The position numbers were made by a program, and so were the translations under genes. A stretch of 49,665 bases of DNA from Bacteroidales bacterium. Its GTDB lineage: Bacteria; Bacteroidota; Bacteroidia; Bacteroidales; UBA932. The notes under the pieces are model-generated. The model was not told where the DNA came from and ran no database searches. It was given only the letters and a program-made list of their open reading frames with translations. Positions within the stretch are counted from its first letter, which is position 1, and the number at the start of each line of letters is the position of its first letter. Below, piece by piece: positions 6,428-14,986 of the stretch. The stretch is taken from positions 1 to 49,665 of the forward strand of contig JAFUFP010000060.1 of assembly GCA_017469845.1 (NCBI GenBank), in the 5' to 3' direction.

Positions 6428-8812
6428 ATGACACAAATGAAGAAGTTTTTAATTTCAGTTCCCGCTCTTCTGGCCGCGACCATTCTTGGGGCCCAGACCA
6501 TCAAACTGTCCCCCTACAACATCGATTCCGTGATCTCGGAGATGACCACAGAAGAGAAGGTGAATCTCATCGTGGGATGCGGTGCGGGCTGGGGCAATCC
6601 CGACGCGAAGTTCCCCGGCACCGCCGGATGGACAAGGGCCATTCCACGTCTTGGCATACCGTCGATCTACTTCGCTGACGGTCCCCAGGGTGTGAACATG
6701 GAAAGGACCAGGGAATATGACACTTTCGACTACAGCTGCACGTTCTTCCTCTCGGGATCATCCCTGGCTTCGTCCTGGGACACCGGGGCGGCTGCCGAAA
6801 TAGGCCAAGCCATAGGATATGAACTGAAGGAACGTGGCCTGGACGTCATTCTGGGTCCCGGAATGAACCTCCACCGCAACATCCTTTGCGGCCGCAACCA
6901 GGAGTATTTCTCCGAGGACCCCGTGCTTTCCGGAAAGATCGCTGCCTCATGGATAAAGGGAGCCCAATCCAACGGAATAGCCACATCGCTGAAGCATTTC
7001 GCAGTGAACAACCAGGAGACGAACCGTAAGGAGAACGACTCAAGGGTCGACCCCAGGACACTTCGCGAACTCTACCTCAAGGGATTCGAGATAGCGGTAA
7101 AGGAAGGGAAACCTCTCACCGTCATGAGTTCCTACAATTACATAAACGGAGTCCATGCCGCGGAAAGCGCTGACCTTCTTGACGGAATTCTCAGAAAAGA
7201 ATGGGGATGGGACGGAGTCGTGATGAGTGACTGGGATGCGGTCGTGGTGCAGAGCGAGGCCGTGAAAGCCACCTGCGACCTCATCGAGCCGGGAACGGAT
7301 GCGGACAGGGAGGCTCTTCTCAAAGCCATAGCCGACGGATCCCTTCCGATCTCCGATGTCGACAGGAATGTAAGGCACATCCTCTCACTGGTTGTGAAGA
7401 GCCCCAGTTTCCTCGGATACGAGCCTTCGAACGACATCAAAAAGGAAGAGCACCGTGCGCTTCTGAGGAGAGTCGCCGCGGAATCCATGGTCCTTCTGAA
7501 GAACGAAGGCGGGGTCCTTCCCCTGAAAAAAGGCAATGTGGCGCTTTACGGATGCTCTTCCTATGACCTGGTCCCCGCCAACATGGGCGTGGGCGGCTCC
7601 AATATGGGAGTGTACCACGTTTCCCTCGTCCAGGGAATGAGGGAAGCGGGATTCAACGTGGACCGGGACATCCTCAGGGAATACACGGACTACATACCCT
7701 CGGCCAAGGAGAAGATAGAATCCGCATTCCCGGCCATCTACAAGCAGTTCTACCGCTTCGACCGCCCCGAAGAGATCATCCCGGGAAATGACCAAAGCGC
7801 CGTGCTCACTCCCGAGCAGGCGGCAATGACCGCCGACCTCGGAATCCAGGTGGCGAACAGCCATAGAAGATGGACCGTCAATGAACAGGCTAAGGAGAAT
7901 GACGCCGCCATCATTACTCTCGCCCGCACAACCGGCGAAGCCTTCGACCGCCTTCCGGAAGAATTCCGCCTCACGGAATCGGAGCTTCGCCTTATAAGGG
8001 AGATTTCAAAAGGATATCACGCCGAGGGCAAACCGGTCATCGTCCTTCTCAATATCCCCGCCGCCATTGAAACCGCCTCCTGGCGAGACATGGTGGACGC
8101 CATCCTCTTTGTCGGACAACCGGGAGAAAGGGCCGGAGAAAGCATAGCGGATGCCCTCACAGGGAAGACCGCCCCCTCCGGAAGACTGGTCGAGAGTTGG
8201 CCCGTCAATTACGGAGACGCTCCCGCCGACCGTAACTTCCCCAACGAGGGTGCGGCATTCGATGCGCGTTCCCTGATGGGAAGGGGGCGGAAGAACGATC
8301 CTCCCGTGAGCGGAATAGACTACACCGACTACGAAGAAGGCATTTACGTCGGCTACAGGTACTTCACTTCCTTCGGAAAGGAAATGGCTTATCCCTTCGG
8401 ATACGGCCAGACATACACCACTTTCTCCTATGAAAACCCTGAAGTCTCACTGACCGCCGACGGAATCGTAGTCAAAGTGACCGTCCGGAATACAGGATCC
8501 CGTCCCGGAAAGGAAGTTGTCCAACTGTATGTCAGCGCTCCTTCCGGAGGACTCGAGAAGCCTTCAAGGGAACTGAAGGGATTCGTGAAAACGGGGTATC
8601 TACGCCCTGGGGAAACCGTGGCCGTAGAAATTCCTCTCACCCTGTATGACCTCGCTTCATATAACCCCAAGAAAGTAGCATGGCAGACAGCCAAGGGCAC
8701 ATACGTTTTCCGATTCTGCACTTCTTCGGCGGATTCCGGGAAGGAAGTACCACTCAACATATCGAAAGCCTCGGAGTGGAAAACAGGTGCTCTTCTGCTT
8801 CCGGAAAAATAG
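6428..8812 (+). CDS. Secreted GH3 beta-glucosidase-type glycosidase
   Basis: 794 residues from ATG 6428 (or 799-range alternatives upstream that are excluded by the promoter at 6402). The signal peptide MKKFLISVPALLAATILGAQ directs export. Domain order is GH3 N-terminal TIM barrel (~30-330), GH3 C-terminal alpha/beta domain (~370-650, with the repeated VLLKNEGGVLPLKKG) and a fibronectin III-like domain (~700-780). The nucleophile is Asp268 in VVMSDWDAV, and LKHFAVNNQE is the conserved Lys-His barrel motif. These periplasmic enzymes release terminal beta-linked sugars. The exact sugar cannot be read. It is monocistronic: own promoter at 6378 and strong terminator at 8837. Confidence 0.93.
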   Translation: MTQMKKFLISVPALLAATILGAQTIKLSPYNIDSVISEMTTEEKVNLIVGCGAGWGNPDAKFPGTAGWTRAIPRLGIPSIYFADGPQGVNMERTREYDTFDYSCTFFLSGSSLASSWDTGAAAEIGQAIGYELKERGLDVILGPGMNLHRNILCGRNQEYFSEDPVLSGKIAASWIKGAQSNGIATSLKHFAVNNQETNRKENDSRVDPRTLRELYLKGFEIAVKEGKPLTVMSSYNYINGVHAAESADLLDGILRKEWGWDGVVMSDWDAVVVQSEAVKATCDLIEPGTDADREALLKAIADGSLPISDVDRNVRHILSLVVKSPSFLGYEPSNDIKKEEHRALLRRVAAESMVLLKNEGGVLPLKKGNVALYGCSSYDLVPANMGVGGSNMGVYHVSLVQGMREAGFNVDRDILREYTDYIPSAKEKIESAFPAIYKQFYRFDRPEEIIPGNDQSAVLTPEQAAMTADLGIQVANSHRRWTVNEQAKENDAAIITLARTTGEAFDRLPEEFRLTESELRLIREISKGYHAEGKPVIVLLNIPAAIETASWRDMVDAILFVGQPGERAGESIADALTGKTAPSGRLVESWPVNYGDAPADRNFPNEGAAFDARSLMGRGRKNDPPVSGIDYTDYEEGIYVGYRYFTSFGKEMAYPFGYGQTYTTFSYENPEVSLTADGIVVKVTVRNTGSRPGKEVVQLYVSAPSGGLEKPSRELKGFVKTGYLRPGETVAVEIPLTLYDLASYNPKKVAWQTAKGTYVFRFCTSSADSGKEVPLNISKASEWKTGALLLPEK

Positions 8813-8836
8813 GGACGTCATTTCAGTCACGCCGTT

Positions 8837-8867
8837 AAGCCGCCTCCCAAAAAGGCGGCTTCTGTTT
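8837..8867 (+). terminator. Rho-independent terminator of the GH3 gene
   Basis: Nine-bp stem AAGCCGCCT / AGGCGGCTT with a short loop, followed by CTGTTTT, 25 bases after the stop. Confidence 0.8.
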
Positions 8868-8906
8868 TGTCCAGCCGCACCACAATGGGACATTTTGGGA
8901 GCGAGA

Positions 8907-8939
8907 TTGTTCCTTATGTCGAATAATCGGTTATATTTG
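8907..8939 (+). promoter_or_regulatory. Promoter of the uracil permease gene, abutting the start codon
   Basis: TATATTTG at 8932-8939 is an exact -7 match and TTG lies at 8907-8909 (22-base spacer). Only five bases separate the -7 element from the ATG at 8945, so the transcript should start at or within about three bases of the start codon. Confidence 0.55.
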
Positions 8940-8944
8940 TCTTT

Positions 8945-10168
8945 ATGAAAAAGACCATCATAGGAATTCAGTTCCTTTTCGTGGCCTTCGGAGCCACCGT
9001 TCTCGTTCCCCTTCTTATCGGGATGGACCCCGCCACCGCCCTGTTTTCCGCAGGACTCGGTACCCTCATCTTCCACCTGGTCACAAAAGGGGAAGTCCCC
9101 ATTTTCCTCGGGTCAAGCTTCACTTTCATCGCCCCCATCATCGCCGCAGTGGATCAGTGGGGATTCGAAGGAGCGATGACAAGTTTCGTGGGCATAGCTC
9201 TGGTGTATTTCGCGATGTCGGCGCTTGTCAAATGGAAGGGACTGCAGCTTCTGAACCGTCTTTTTCCTCCGGTTGTCATCGGTCCGGTGATCATTCTCAT
9301 CGGAATGTCGCTGGCATCCACAGCCGTTGACATGGCCAAGACTGACTGGATACTGGCGATAATCTCATTCACGGTAGCCGTTCTGATCCTCACATTCGGC
9401 CGCAAGATGATGAAACTCATCCCCATCCTGGGCGGAATAGCGGCAGGGTACATAGTGGCCGTCATTCTGGGCAAGGTGGACTTCACGTCGATAACCGGAG
9501 CTTCATGGTTCGCGCTCCCTACCAACGTAGCCCATCCCAAACTTCCGGTTTTTTCGTACGAAGCGTTTTTCTTCATGATGCCTATCGCCCTTGCCGCAGT
9601 AGTGGAGCACATCGGTGACGTCTATACCGTAGGCGCCGTGGCCGGAAAAGACTTCGTGAAGGATCCCGGACTCCACAGGACTCTGCTCGGAGACGGCCTG
9701 GCCTGCCTGTCGGCATCCCTTCTGGGCGGTCCTCCAGTCACCACCTACAGCGAAGTGACAGGGGCGATGCAGATAACGAAGGTGACTGACCCCAAGGTTC
9801 TCAGGATAACGGCCGTTACCGCCCTCGTATTCTCCGTTTTCGGGAAACTCAACGGCCTTCTGCAAAGCATTCCGCAGGCCATTCTGGGAGGAATAATGAT
9901 CCTTCTTTTCGGAACCATAGCGACAGTAGGCGTACAGACCCTGGTCAACAACAAGGTGGACTACAGTGAATCAAGGAACACTATCATTACCGGTACCATG
10001 CTCACTCTCGGTATCGGCGGAGCGGTCCTCGGAGCAGGGTCTTTCTCCATCCAAGGAGCTGGCCTCGCTGCTATCGTCGGCCTCTTCCTCAATCTTGTCC
10101 TCCCCAGGTCAAAAAAGGAAGAACCCGACAAAGAAGCCGAAAAAGTACCGGAAAAGACTCTAGGATAA
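8945..10168 (+). CDS. uraA: Uracil/xanthine permease (NCS2 family), UraA-like
   Basis: 407 residues, mostly hydrophobic with about 12-14 membrane segments, the NCS2 size. Diagnostic motifs are FGATVLVPLL near the N-terminus, LGSSFTFIAP, the substrate-site motif AAVVEHIGDVYTVG and GGPPVTTYSEVTGAMQ. These are proton symporters for uracil or related nucleobases in the inner membrane. The start MKKTIIGIQFLF is the natural one for the family: the next Met is inside the first motif. The C-terminus is a charged tail. A -7 element ends five bases before the ATG, suggesting a leaderless mRNA. Confidence 0.92.
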   Translation: MKKTIIGIQFLFVAFGATVLVPLLIGMDPATALFSAGLGTLIFHLVTKGEVPIFLGSSFTFIAPIIAAVDQWGFEGAMTSFVGIALVYFAMSALVKWKGLQLLNRLFPPVVIGPVIILIGMSLASTAVDMAKTDWILAIISFTVAVLILTFGRKMMKLIPILGGIAAGYIVAVILGKVDFTSITGASWFALPTNVAHPKLPVFSYEAFFFMMPIALAAVVEHIGDVYTVGAVAGKDFVKDPGLHRTLLGDGLACLSASLLGGPPVTTYSEVTGAMQITKVTDPKVLRITAVTALVFSVFGKLNGLLQSIPQAILGGIMILLFGTIATVGVQTLVNNKVDYSESRNTIITGTMLTLGIGGAVLGAGSFSIQGAGLAAIVGLFLNLVLPRSKKEEPDKEAEKVPEKTLG

Positions 10169-10204
10169 TAAGTTCACCAACAGCAAACGGTTCTTTGACA
10201 TCCA

Positions 10205-10237
10205 AAGCCATCCCCTACCTCGGAGATGGTTTTTTTC
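10205..10237 (+). terminator. Terminator of the uracil permease gene
   Basis: Stem AAGCCATC / GATGGTTT with partial inner pairing, followed by a run of T (TTTTTTT) at 10230-10236, 37 bases after the stop. Confidence 0.75.
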
Positions 10238-10289
10238 TTTGCCGCCGCTTCCCGCCAATAAAAATAATCACTCAATTATATAAAAATAG

Positions 10290-10319
10290 TTGCTTAGTTA
10301 AATTTTTTAGTTACCTTTG
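10290..10319 (+). promoter_or_regulatory. Promoter and possible operator of the blaI-type/M56 operon
   Basis: TTG at 10290-10292, a 19-base spacer and TACCTTTG at 10312-10319 form a textbook Bacteroidota promoter. Two direct copies of TTAGTTA (10294-10300 and 10307-10313, 13-bp period) overlap it, and an imperfect dyad CAATTA...TAGTTG lies at 10273-10292. Either could bind the repressor encoded downstream; autoregulation is inferred from the BlaI family. Confidence 0.65.
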
Positions 10320-10337
10320 CGAAAAAGCACCCCGGCC

Positions 10338-10697
10338 ATGAAAAAATTGACGAAGAAAGAAGAGGTCATCATGAACCATTTCTGGGAGAAGGGTCCCCTT
10401 TTCGTACGTGAACTGAGGGAACTTTACCCTGATCCGAAACCGCATTTCAGCACCCTTTCGACTCAAGTGAGGACACTCCAGAGCGAAGGTTTCATAGACC
10501 ATAAGGACTATGGTCCCACTTTCCAGTACTATGCCAAGATCTCCCGTGAGGAGTACAACGAAAGATCCCTCATCGGCCTTATCGACAAGTACTTCAACAA
10601 CTCCTACATGAAAGCCGTATCTGCCCTTGTGAAGGAGGAGAAGATAAGCGTGGAACAGCTCAAGGAACTCATCGACCTCGTCGAAAAAGGGAAATAG
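10338..10697 (+). CDS. BlaI/MecI/CopY-family transcriptional repressor
   Basis: 119 residues from ATG 10338; the upstream in-frame TTG at 10317 lies inside the -7 element and is excluded. The N-terminus (LTKKEEVIMNHFWEKGPLFVRELRELYP) and STLSTQVRTLQSEGFIDHKDYGPTFQYYA are the winged-helix DNA-binding domain of PF03965. The C-terminal helices are for dimerisation. In this family the sensor protease encoded next to it leads to repressor cleavage and derepression. The M56 gene starts two bases after the stop, so the two are translated from one mRNA. No beta-lactamase gene is adjacent, so the regulon is unknown. Confidence 0.92.
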   Translation: MKKLTKKEEVIMNHFWEKGPLFVRELRELYPDPKPHFSTLSTQVRTLQSEGFIDHKDYGPTFQYYAKISREEYNERSLIGLIDKYFNNSYMKAVSALVKEEKISVEQLKELIDLVEKGK

Positions 10698-10699
10698 TC

Positions 10700-12712
10700 A
10701 TGCTACCGTTCATCGTATATGAAGGTAAAGTGGCCTTGGCCATTGCCGCTTTCTACCTGTTCTGGAGACTTCTTCTGAGGAAGGAGACATTCCATCGTCT
10801 CAACCGGGGCATTCTTGTGGGGACCGTCATACTGTCTTTCATTCTGCCCTTTGTCATAATCACGGTGAAAAAGAGCGTTGACGCTGTCCCCTACCCTATA
10901 GAGGAAGAAGCTCCCGCAGCGATTCTCTCCACGGAAGGTGGAATGGCCTCTCCTCTTGCGGAAAGCCTTCCCTGGTGGCAGAGCGCCATTGCCGTCATAT
11001 ACGTTATCGGTCTCGTTTCCGTTCTCGGAAGAATCCTCCTTTCCCTTCTGTCGATACGGAAAGTCCTCGGAAGAAGTTCCCTCATCAGTACAGATGACGG
11101 GATAAGATTCTTTGTGGGAGAAAATGACATCGACCCATTCAGCTGGATGAACAACATAGTCATATCAAAGAAAGACTTCGAAGGGAACCATCAATCGATC
11201 ATAGCGCATGAAAAAGCGCACATCCGGTGCGGCCACTCGGCGGAACTTCTGCTCATCGACATCCTTTCGGCCTTCCAGTGGTTCAATCCCGCGATCTGGT
11301 CACTCCGCTCCGATCTTCAGGAAATCCATGAATATGAAGCGGATGACGCGGTTCTACGCAGCGGAGCCGACATAAAGGAATATCAATATCTGCTAATAAG
11401 AAAAGCTGTCAGCAAGAGCGGCTACTCAGTTGCCAACAGCTTTAATCACAGTATCCTCAAAAATCGTATTACTATGATGTCAAAGTCAAAATCGTCCCCC
11501 GGTAAGGGACTGCGGGCTGCGTACATCCTCCCGCTGGTATGTCTGGGGCTTGTCCTCCAGGCGAGAACGGTCTATGTCCCCACGGACAAAGATAGTGAAA
11601 TTTCCGCTACTCAAAACAGGCGCGGAAGTTTTCTTGAGCCGATCACCGTCACCAAATACGGTGACAAGAGCATCACCCCGTCGATGATAAAGCACGTCGA
11701 CGACCAGTACACCGCTTCACAGCTCTCTTCGGATCCCAAATGGAACTCCCTTGATTCGGAGCCCTCATGCAGCGAGAACTTCTCCTTCTGGCTGAACCAA
11801 AGGATACTTTATCCCAAGGATTGTCTTACCGAAGGGACTGTGATCGTATCGTTCAAGGTCGGGAAGGACGGCAAAGTCAGGGATGCCAAAATCGAGAAGA
11901 GCGTCTGCGATGAACTGGACAATATGCTCCTTTCCCTGGTCAACGAATCTCCCAGATGGACGCCCGCCAAAATGAACGGAAAATCCGTTGAAGTGAAGAT
12001 GCTCCAGCCCGTCACATTCAGAATCAACATTCCGTCTTCGACGACGTCTTCCGTTGCCGACCCCACCTCTTTCCATACCCTGGAAGTAAGCCAGGGGCAA
12101 GGGAACACGCCATCCGTCACAATCGACGGGAAAAAGGTCCCTGCCGGGAAGATCGGAGAAACGGTGAAAGAGATGGGTCTAGACTCCTCCTCTGAGGCTT
12201 TGGTCATAAAGGCGGACGCTGATCTTCCGATGGGAAGTCTCGACATGGTAAAAGACGAACTGAGGAAAGCGGGGGCGCTCAGAGTGATGTACATGATACC
12301 GGAAAAGAAATCACCTACCACCAAGTCGGGCAACAACACCGCCCTCAACACCAACACGAGCAAGGAAATGCTTTCCTTCTACAAAACCCGGGAAGCGACG
12401 TGCCTTATCAGCATAAACGCCGATGACGAGATCTTTTGGAACGAGAAGGCCGTCAGTGACGAAGAACTTCTCAATGAAGGCATGGCATTTCTCAAGAAGA
12501 ATGGAAAGAAGAGCACTTTCGCCCTGATTTACGACAAGAACGCCACCAGCGCCGCTTTCAACCACGCATCGTCTCTTGTCCAAAAGATATACGCCCAAGT
12601 CAAGGATAATGAAGCGAAGAGCAGGTTCGGAAAGTCCTACGCCTCTCTTCCAGAATCTCAGAAGAAGGAAATCACCGATCTTTATCCCCTGAAGCTGGTC
12701 GAACTGGATTAA
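10700..12712 (+). CDS. BlaR1-type M56 metallopeptidase fused to TonB-C and two ExbD-like domains
   Basis: 670 residues. TM helices are near residues 9-25, 37-56, 92-116 and 272-287. The zinc motif HEKAH is at 170-174, with the third ligand likely in EIHEYEADD (209-216). Up to ~290 this is a normal M56/BlaR1 membrane protease. Instead of a penicillin-sensor domain, the periplasmic part carries a TonB C-terminal-like domain (~360-443, GTVIVSFKVGKDGKV... SPRWTPAKMNG) and two segments resembling the periplasmic domain of ExbD (~461-533 with ALVIKADADLPMGSLDMVKDELRKAG; ~565-635 with ISINADDEIFWNEKAVSDEEL). It lies two bases after the repressor gene and should be its signal-responsive protease. The ligand sensed is unknown. 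The ExbD assignments are by motif reading. Confidence 0.85.
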   Translation: MLPFIVYEGKVALAIAAFYLFWRLLLRKETFHRLNRGILVGTVILSFILPFVIITVKKSVDAVPYPIEEEAPAAILSTEGGMASPLAESLPWWQSAIAVIYVIGLVSVLGRILLSLLSIRKVLGRSSLISTDDGIRFFVGENDIDPFSWMNNIVISKKDFEGNHQSIIAHEKAHIRCGHSAELLLIDILSAFQWFNPAIWSLRSDLQEIHEYEADDAVLRSGADIKEYQYLLIRKAVSKSGYSVANSFNHSILKNRITMMSKSKSSPGKGLRAAYILPLVCLGLVLQARTVYVPTDKDSEISATQNRRGSFLEPITVTKYGDKSITPSMIKHVDDQYTASQLSSDPKWNSLDSEPSCSENFSFWLNQRILYPKDCLTEGTVIVSFKVGKDGKVRDAKIEKSVCDELDNMLLSLVNESPRWTPAKMNGKSVEVKMLQPVTFRINIPSSTTSSVADPTSFHTLEVSQGQGNTPSVTIDGKKVPAGKIGETVKEMGLDSSSEALVIKADADLPMGSLDMVKDELRKAGALRVMYMIPEKKSPTTKSGNNTALNTNTSKEMLSFYKTREATCLISINADDEIFWNEKAVSDEELLNEGMAFLKKNGKKSTFALIYDKNATSAAFNHASSLVQKIYAQVKDNEAKSRFGKSYASLPESQKKEITDLYPLKLVELD

Positions 12713-12748
12713 TTATCCACCTATCAGGTGAAAGCGGAAGCAACAGAA

Positions 12749-12774
12749 AACCCGGAGCGTCAAAACTCCGGGTT
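12749..12774. terminator. Bidirectional terminator between the M56 and GH43 genes
   Basis: Nine-bp perfect stem AACCCGGAG / CTCCGGGTT. On the minus strand it is followed by TTCTGTTGCTT, so it works best for the GH43 gene, but its place between convergent genes suggests both. Confidence 0.65.
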
Positions 12775-12841
12775 CCCCGTTTCCGTTAATCCGGTCCCTT
12801 TCGCCCGCAAAGGAAAAGGAACAGTTCTTCAAAATTTCCGC

Positions 12842-14879
12842 CTACTCGAAAAGGAAAGTCTTGGTGAGCCCCTTGTAGGTAGCTTTGACCGTCCTCTTTT
12901 CATTGTCCACAACGACTTTGACCGAAGAAGGAGCCTCAACCGAAATCTTCCCTGCCCCTCCCTTGACGCTGTAGAAAGAGTTGTCGGTAAGGCCGTTCTC
13001 GTCTGTAGCCCAGACTGGATGGGATGAAATCTCCGCCGGAACCCCGTCAACGGATATTTTCACGGTAGGAGGAACGGGGAATTCCATCTTGGCGTTCTTC
13101 TTTGTGAATCCGAGACCCACGATGTCGCAAAGTTCCTTGCCGGAAGGACCCTTGGCAACGAGGAAAAGGGCATGCTTTCCTTCCAGAGCGTCAAGCGCAT
13201 CACCCAAAGTCGCTGTATATCTGGTAACTTCAGCCGAAGCGCCCGCCGGAACGGAAATTTCTCCGACCTTGGTCCCTTTCCATGCTCCGCCTTCCCATGG
13301 TCCATCAATCCACACTTCCACGCTGAAGGCCTCCGCCGCACGTGAAGAAAGGAAAAGATTGAAAACCGTACCGTTACCTTTGGCTGTACCTTCGAAAGGA
13401 GTGAGACCTGCCGTCCTATTCTGAAGTCCGCCGAATCCGAAATACTTGTATCCGAGAATATCTCCGGACTTCACTCCGGTTATGTCCATACGGTTGTCCC
13501 AAATGTCCCAGGTATCCTGGATGGAATCGGGATTGGACATGTAGCAGGCGTAGCCGGCTGAGTAATACTGATACGGGGGAAGACCGAAGATATTGAATCC
13601 TTCGGAAGTCACTTCAGCGCCCTTGTACTCGAGTCCGCCTAAAGCCTTCACGGTGAATGCCCCCTTGTAAGGGTCATATGCCGTGATGGTCACCTTTCCG
13701 CCTTCGGAAACGGGTTTCTCATCAGCGACAACTGATACCGGAGCGACCATTCCCTGCCTCGCGTACGCGAATCCTCTCGGAGCTCTGTGATAGAAAAGAT
13801 ACCACTGGTCCCCCACCTTCTCGATGCTTCCGTGGGTATTCGAACCGGCGAATGACGGGACGATGGTAGAGCCGTCCTGGGAAAGGACAGGTCCTCTGGC
13901 GTCAACAAGGATTCCGCCGCTCTTCCAAGGACCCCTCGGAGAATCCGCATAAGCGTATCTCAAAGTGGCATTGGCGGTCGAAAGGCCATATTCGGGACCC
14001 GAATGTCCGCTGTAGATGAAGACGAACTTGTTTCCGACCTGACGGAATGAGGAGGCTTCGAAGAAATGGAAATCAGCCAGATCCTCTCCCTCGGCGATCT
14101 CGGGGAAAGAGATATCGGCATCATCACCCAAACCCATCATCCTCCGGATAGCAGGAGGAGTATCACCAAGGCCCAACATCATGTCCGAAGGAAGCCAGTT
14201 GGGGAAATCAGGCTTTCCGTAACGGGGCGAATACATGTTGTCCGGATCGAGCTCGGTTCCGGCCGAATGCATGATTCCCCAGGCGACATATGCCCTGAAA
14301 CCTCTATTGTAATCGGGATCGGACTGATCATCGACCTTCTCTACAAGCACTCCGGGATCGAAGTCTATCGGGCTGTCCGGAAGAAGAGTGGCCCCGTCGG
14401 GGGAAAGGTTCACGGGAGTGAATGGTCCGTCGGGACGGTCACCCACGCAAACAAGTCCGAGTCGGCCCTGTCCCCTGTCGTGGGGATAGAGGTAATATTT
14501 CCTGGAACCGTCATCCCTGCGTACGACTTCAGCCACATCAGGTGCCCACATTCCGTCCCACTTGCCGCCGACTTCGAGAGTGAAGACAGGACCTTCATCC
14601 CTCCAGGACTGAAGGTCATCGACCGGTGCGGACCAGCACCTCACGTCCTGGCCGCAGAAGCTTTCGAACCTCGTATCATGGGATCCGTAAACATACACGC
14701 GATACTGCCCGGGATTGTCCGGGTCCTCGAACACATGAGGTTCCCCGTCAGGGACATGTTCCCACAAAGGGAGATAGGGATTGCCGTAGAGGGGCTCTCC
14801 CGTCGTGGACGGATTGCCGCAAGAGATGGCAAGAGCCGTTGAAGCGATCGCCCAAAATAAGAATAGATATCCTTTTCAT
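12842..14879 (-). CDS. GH43-family glycosidase lipoprotein with a frameshift in its signal peptide
   Basis: The long frame (stop at 12842) is open upstream to 14875 but has no ATG or GTG; a TTG at 14767 is the first possible start. Upstream codons of that frame encode ...AIASTALAISC GNPS, an SPII lipobox, followed by GNPYLPLWEHVPDGEP, normal for this family. The ATG at 14879 is in a different frame (MKRISILILGDR...). Removing one G from GGG at 14851-14853 joins them into MKRISILILAIASTALAISC, a perfect lipoprotein signal. So the sequence has a +1 shift, either real or a base-calling error. The catalytic part (EPHVFEDPDNPGQYRVYVYGSHD, WDGMWAPDV) is a five-blade GH43-type propeller; a C-terminal beta-sandwich follows. 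Substrate, probably an arabinose or xylose/galactose-containing glycan, is not readable. Confidence 0.75.
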
Positions 14880-14902
14880 ATCAAATCAGACGTAAATATG
14901 CA

Positions 14903-14910
14903 CAAAGATA
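14903..14910 (-). promoter_or_regulatory. -7 element of the GH43 gene
   Basis: The minus strand reads TATCTTTG, an exact TAnnTTTG match, 23 bases before the ATG at 14879. This placement supports 14879 as the true start codon and thus the frameshift interpretation. The -33 spacing is not good. Confidence 0.55.
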
Positions 14911-14926
14911 CGGCACCGGACCGGAC

Positions 14927-14964
14927 AAAAAAAGGTCCGGAAAACCTTTTTCGGAATCCGGACC
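14927..14964 (-). terminator. Terminator of the DUF1593 gene
   Basis: On the minus strand GGTCCGG (14964-14958) pairs with CCGGACC (14940-14934) and is followed by seven T. It lies 22 bases after the DUF1593 stop, separating it from the GH43 gene. Confidence 0.8.
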
Positions 14965-14986
14965 GGAATAACTTCCATGCGAGGGA

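Noticed and set aside
10338..12712. Beta-lactam resistance regulator pair
   Set aside because: BlaI/M56 type, but no penicillin-binding sensor domain and no beta-lactamase adjacent; the class C-fold hydrolase at 35.3 kb is remote.
14626..14895. Plus-strand short frames at the GH43 start
   Set aside because: Antisense shadow; no promoter or homology.
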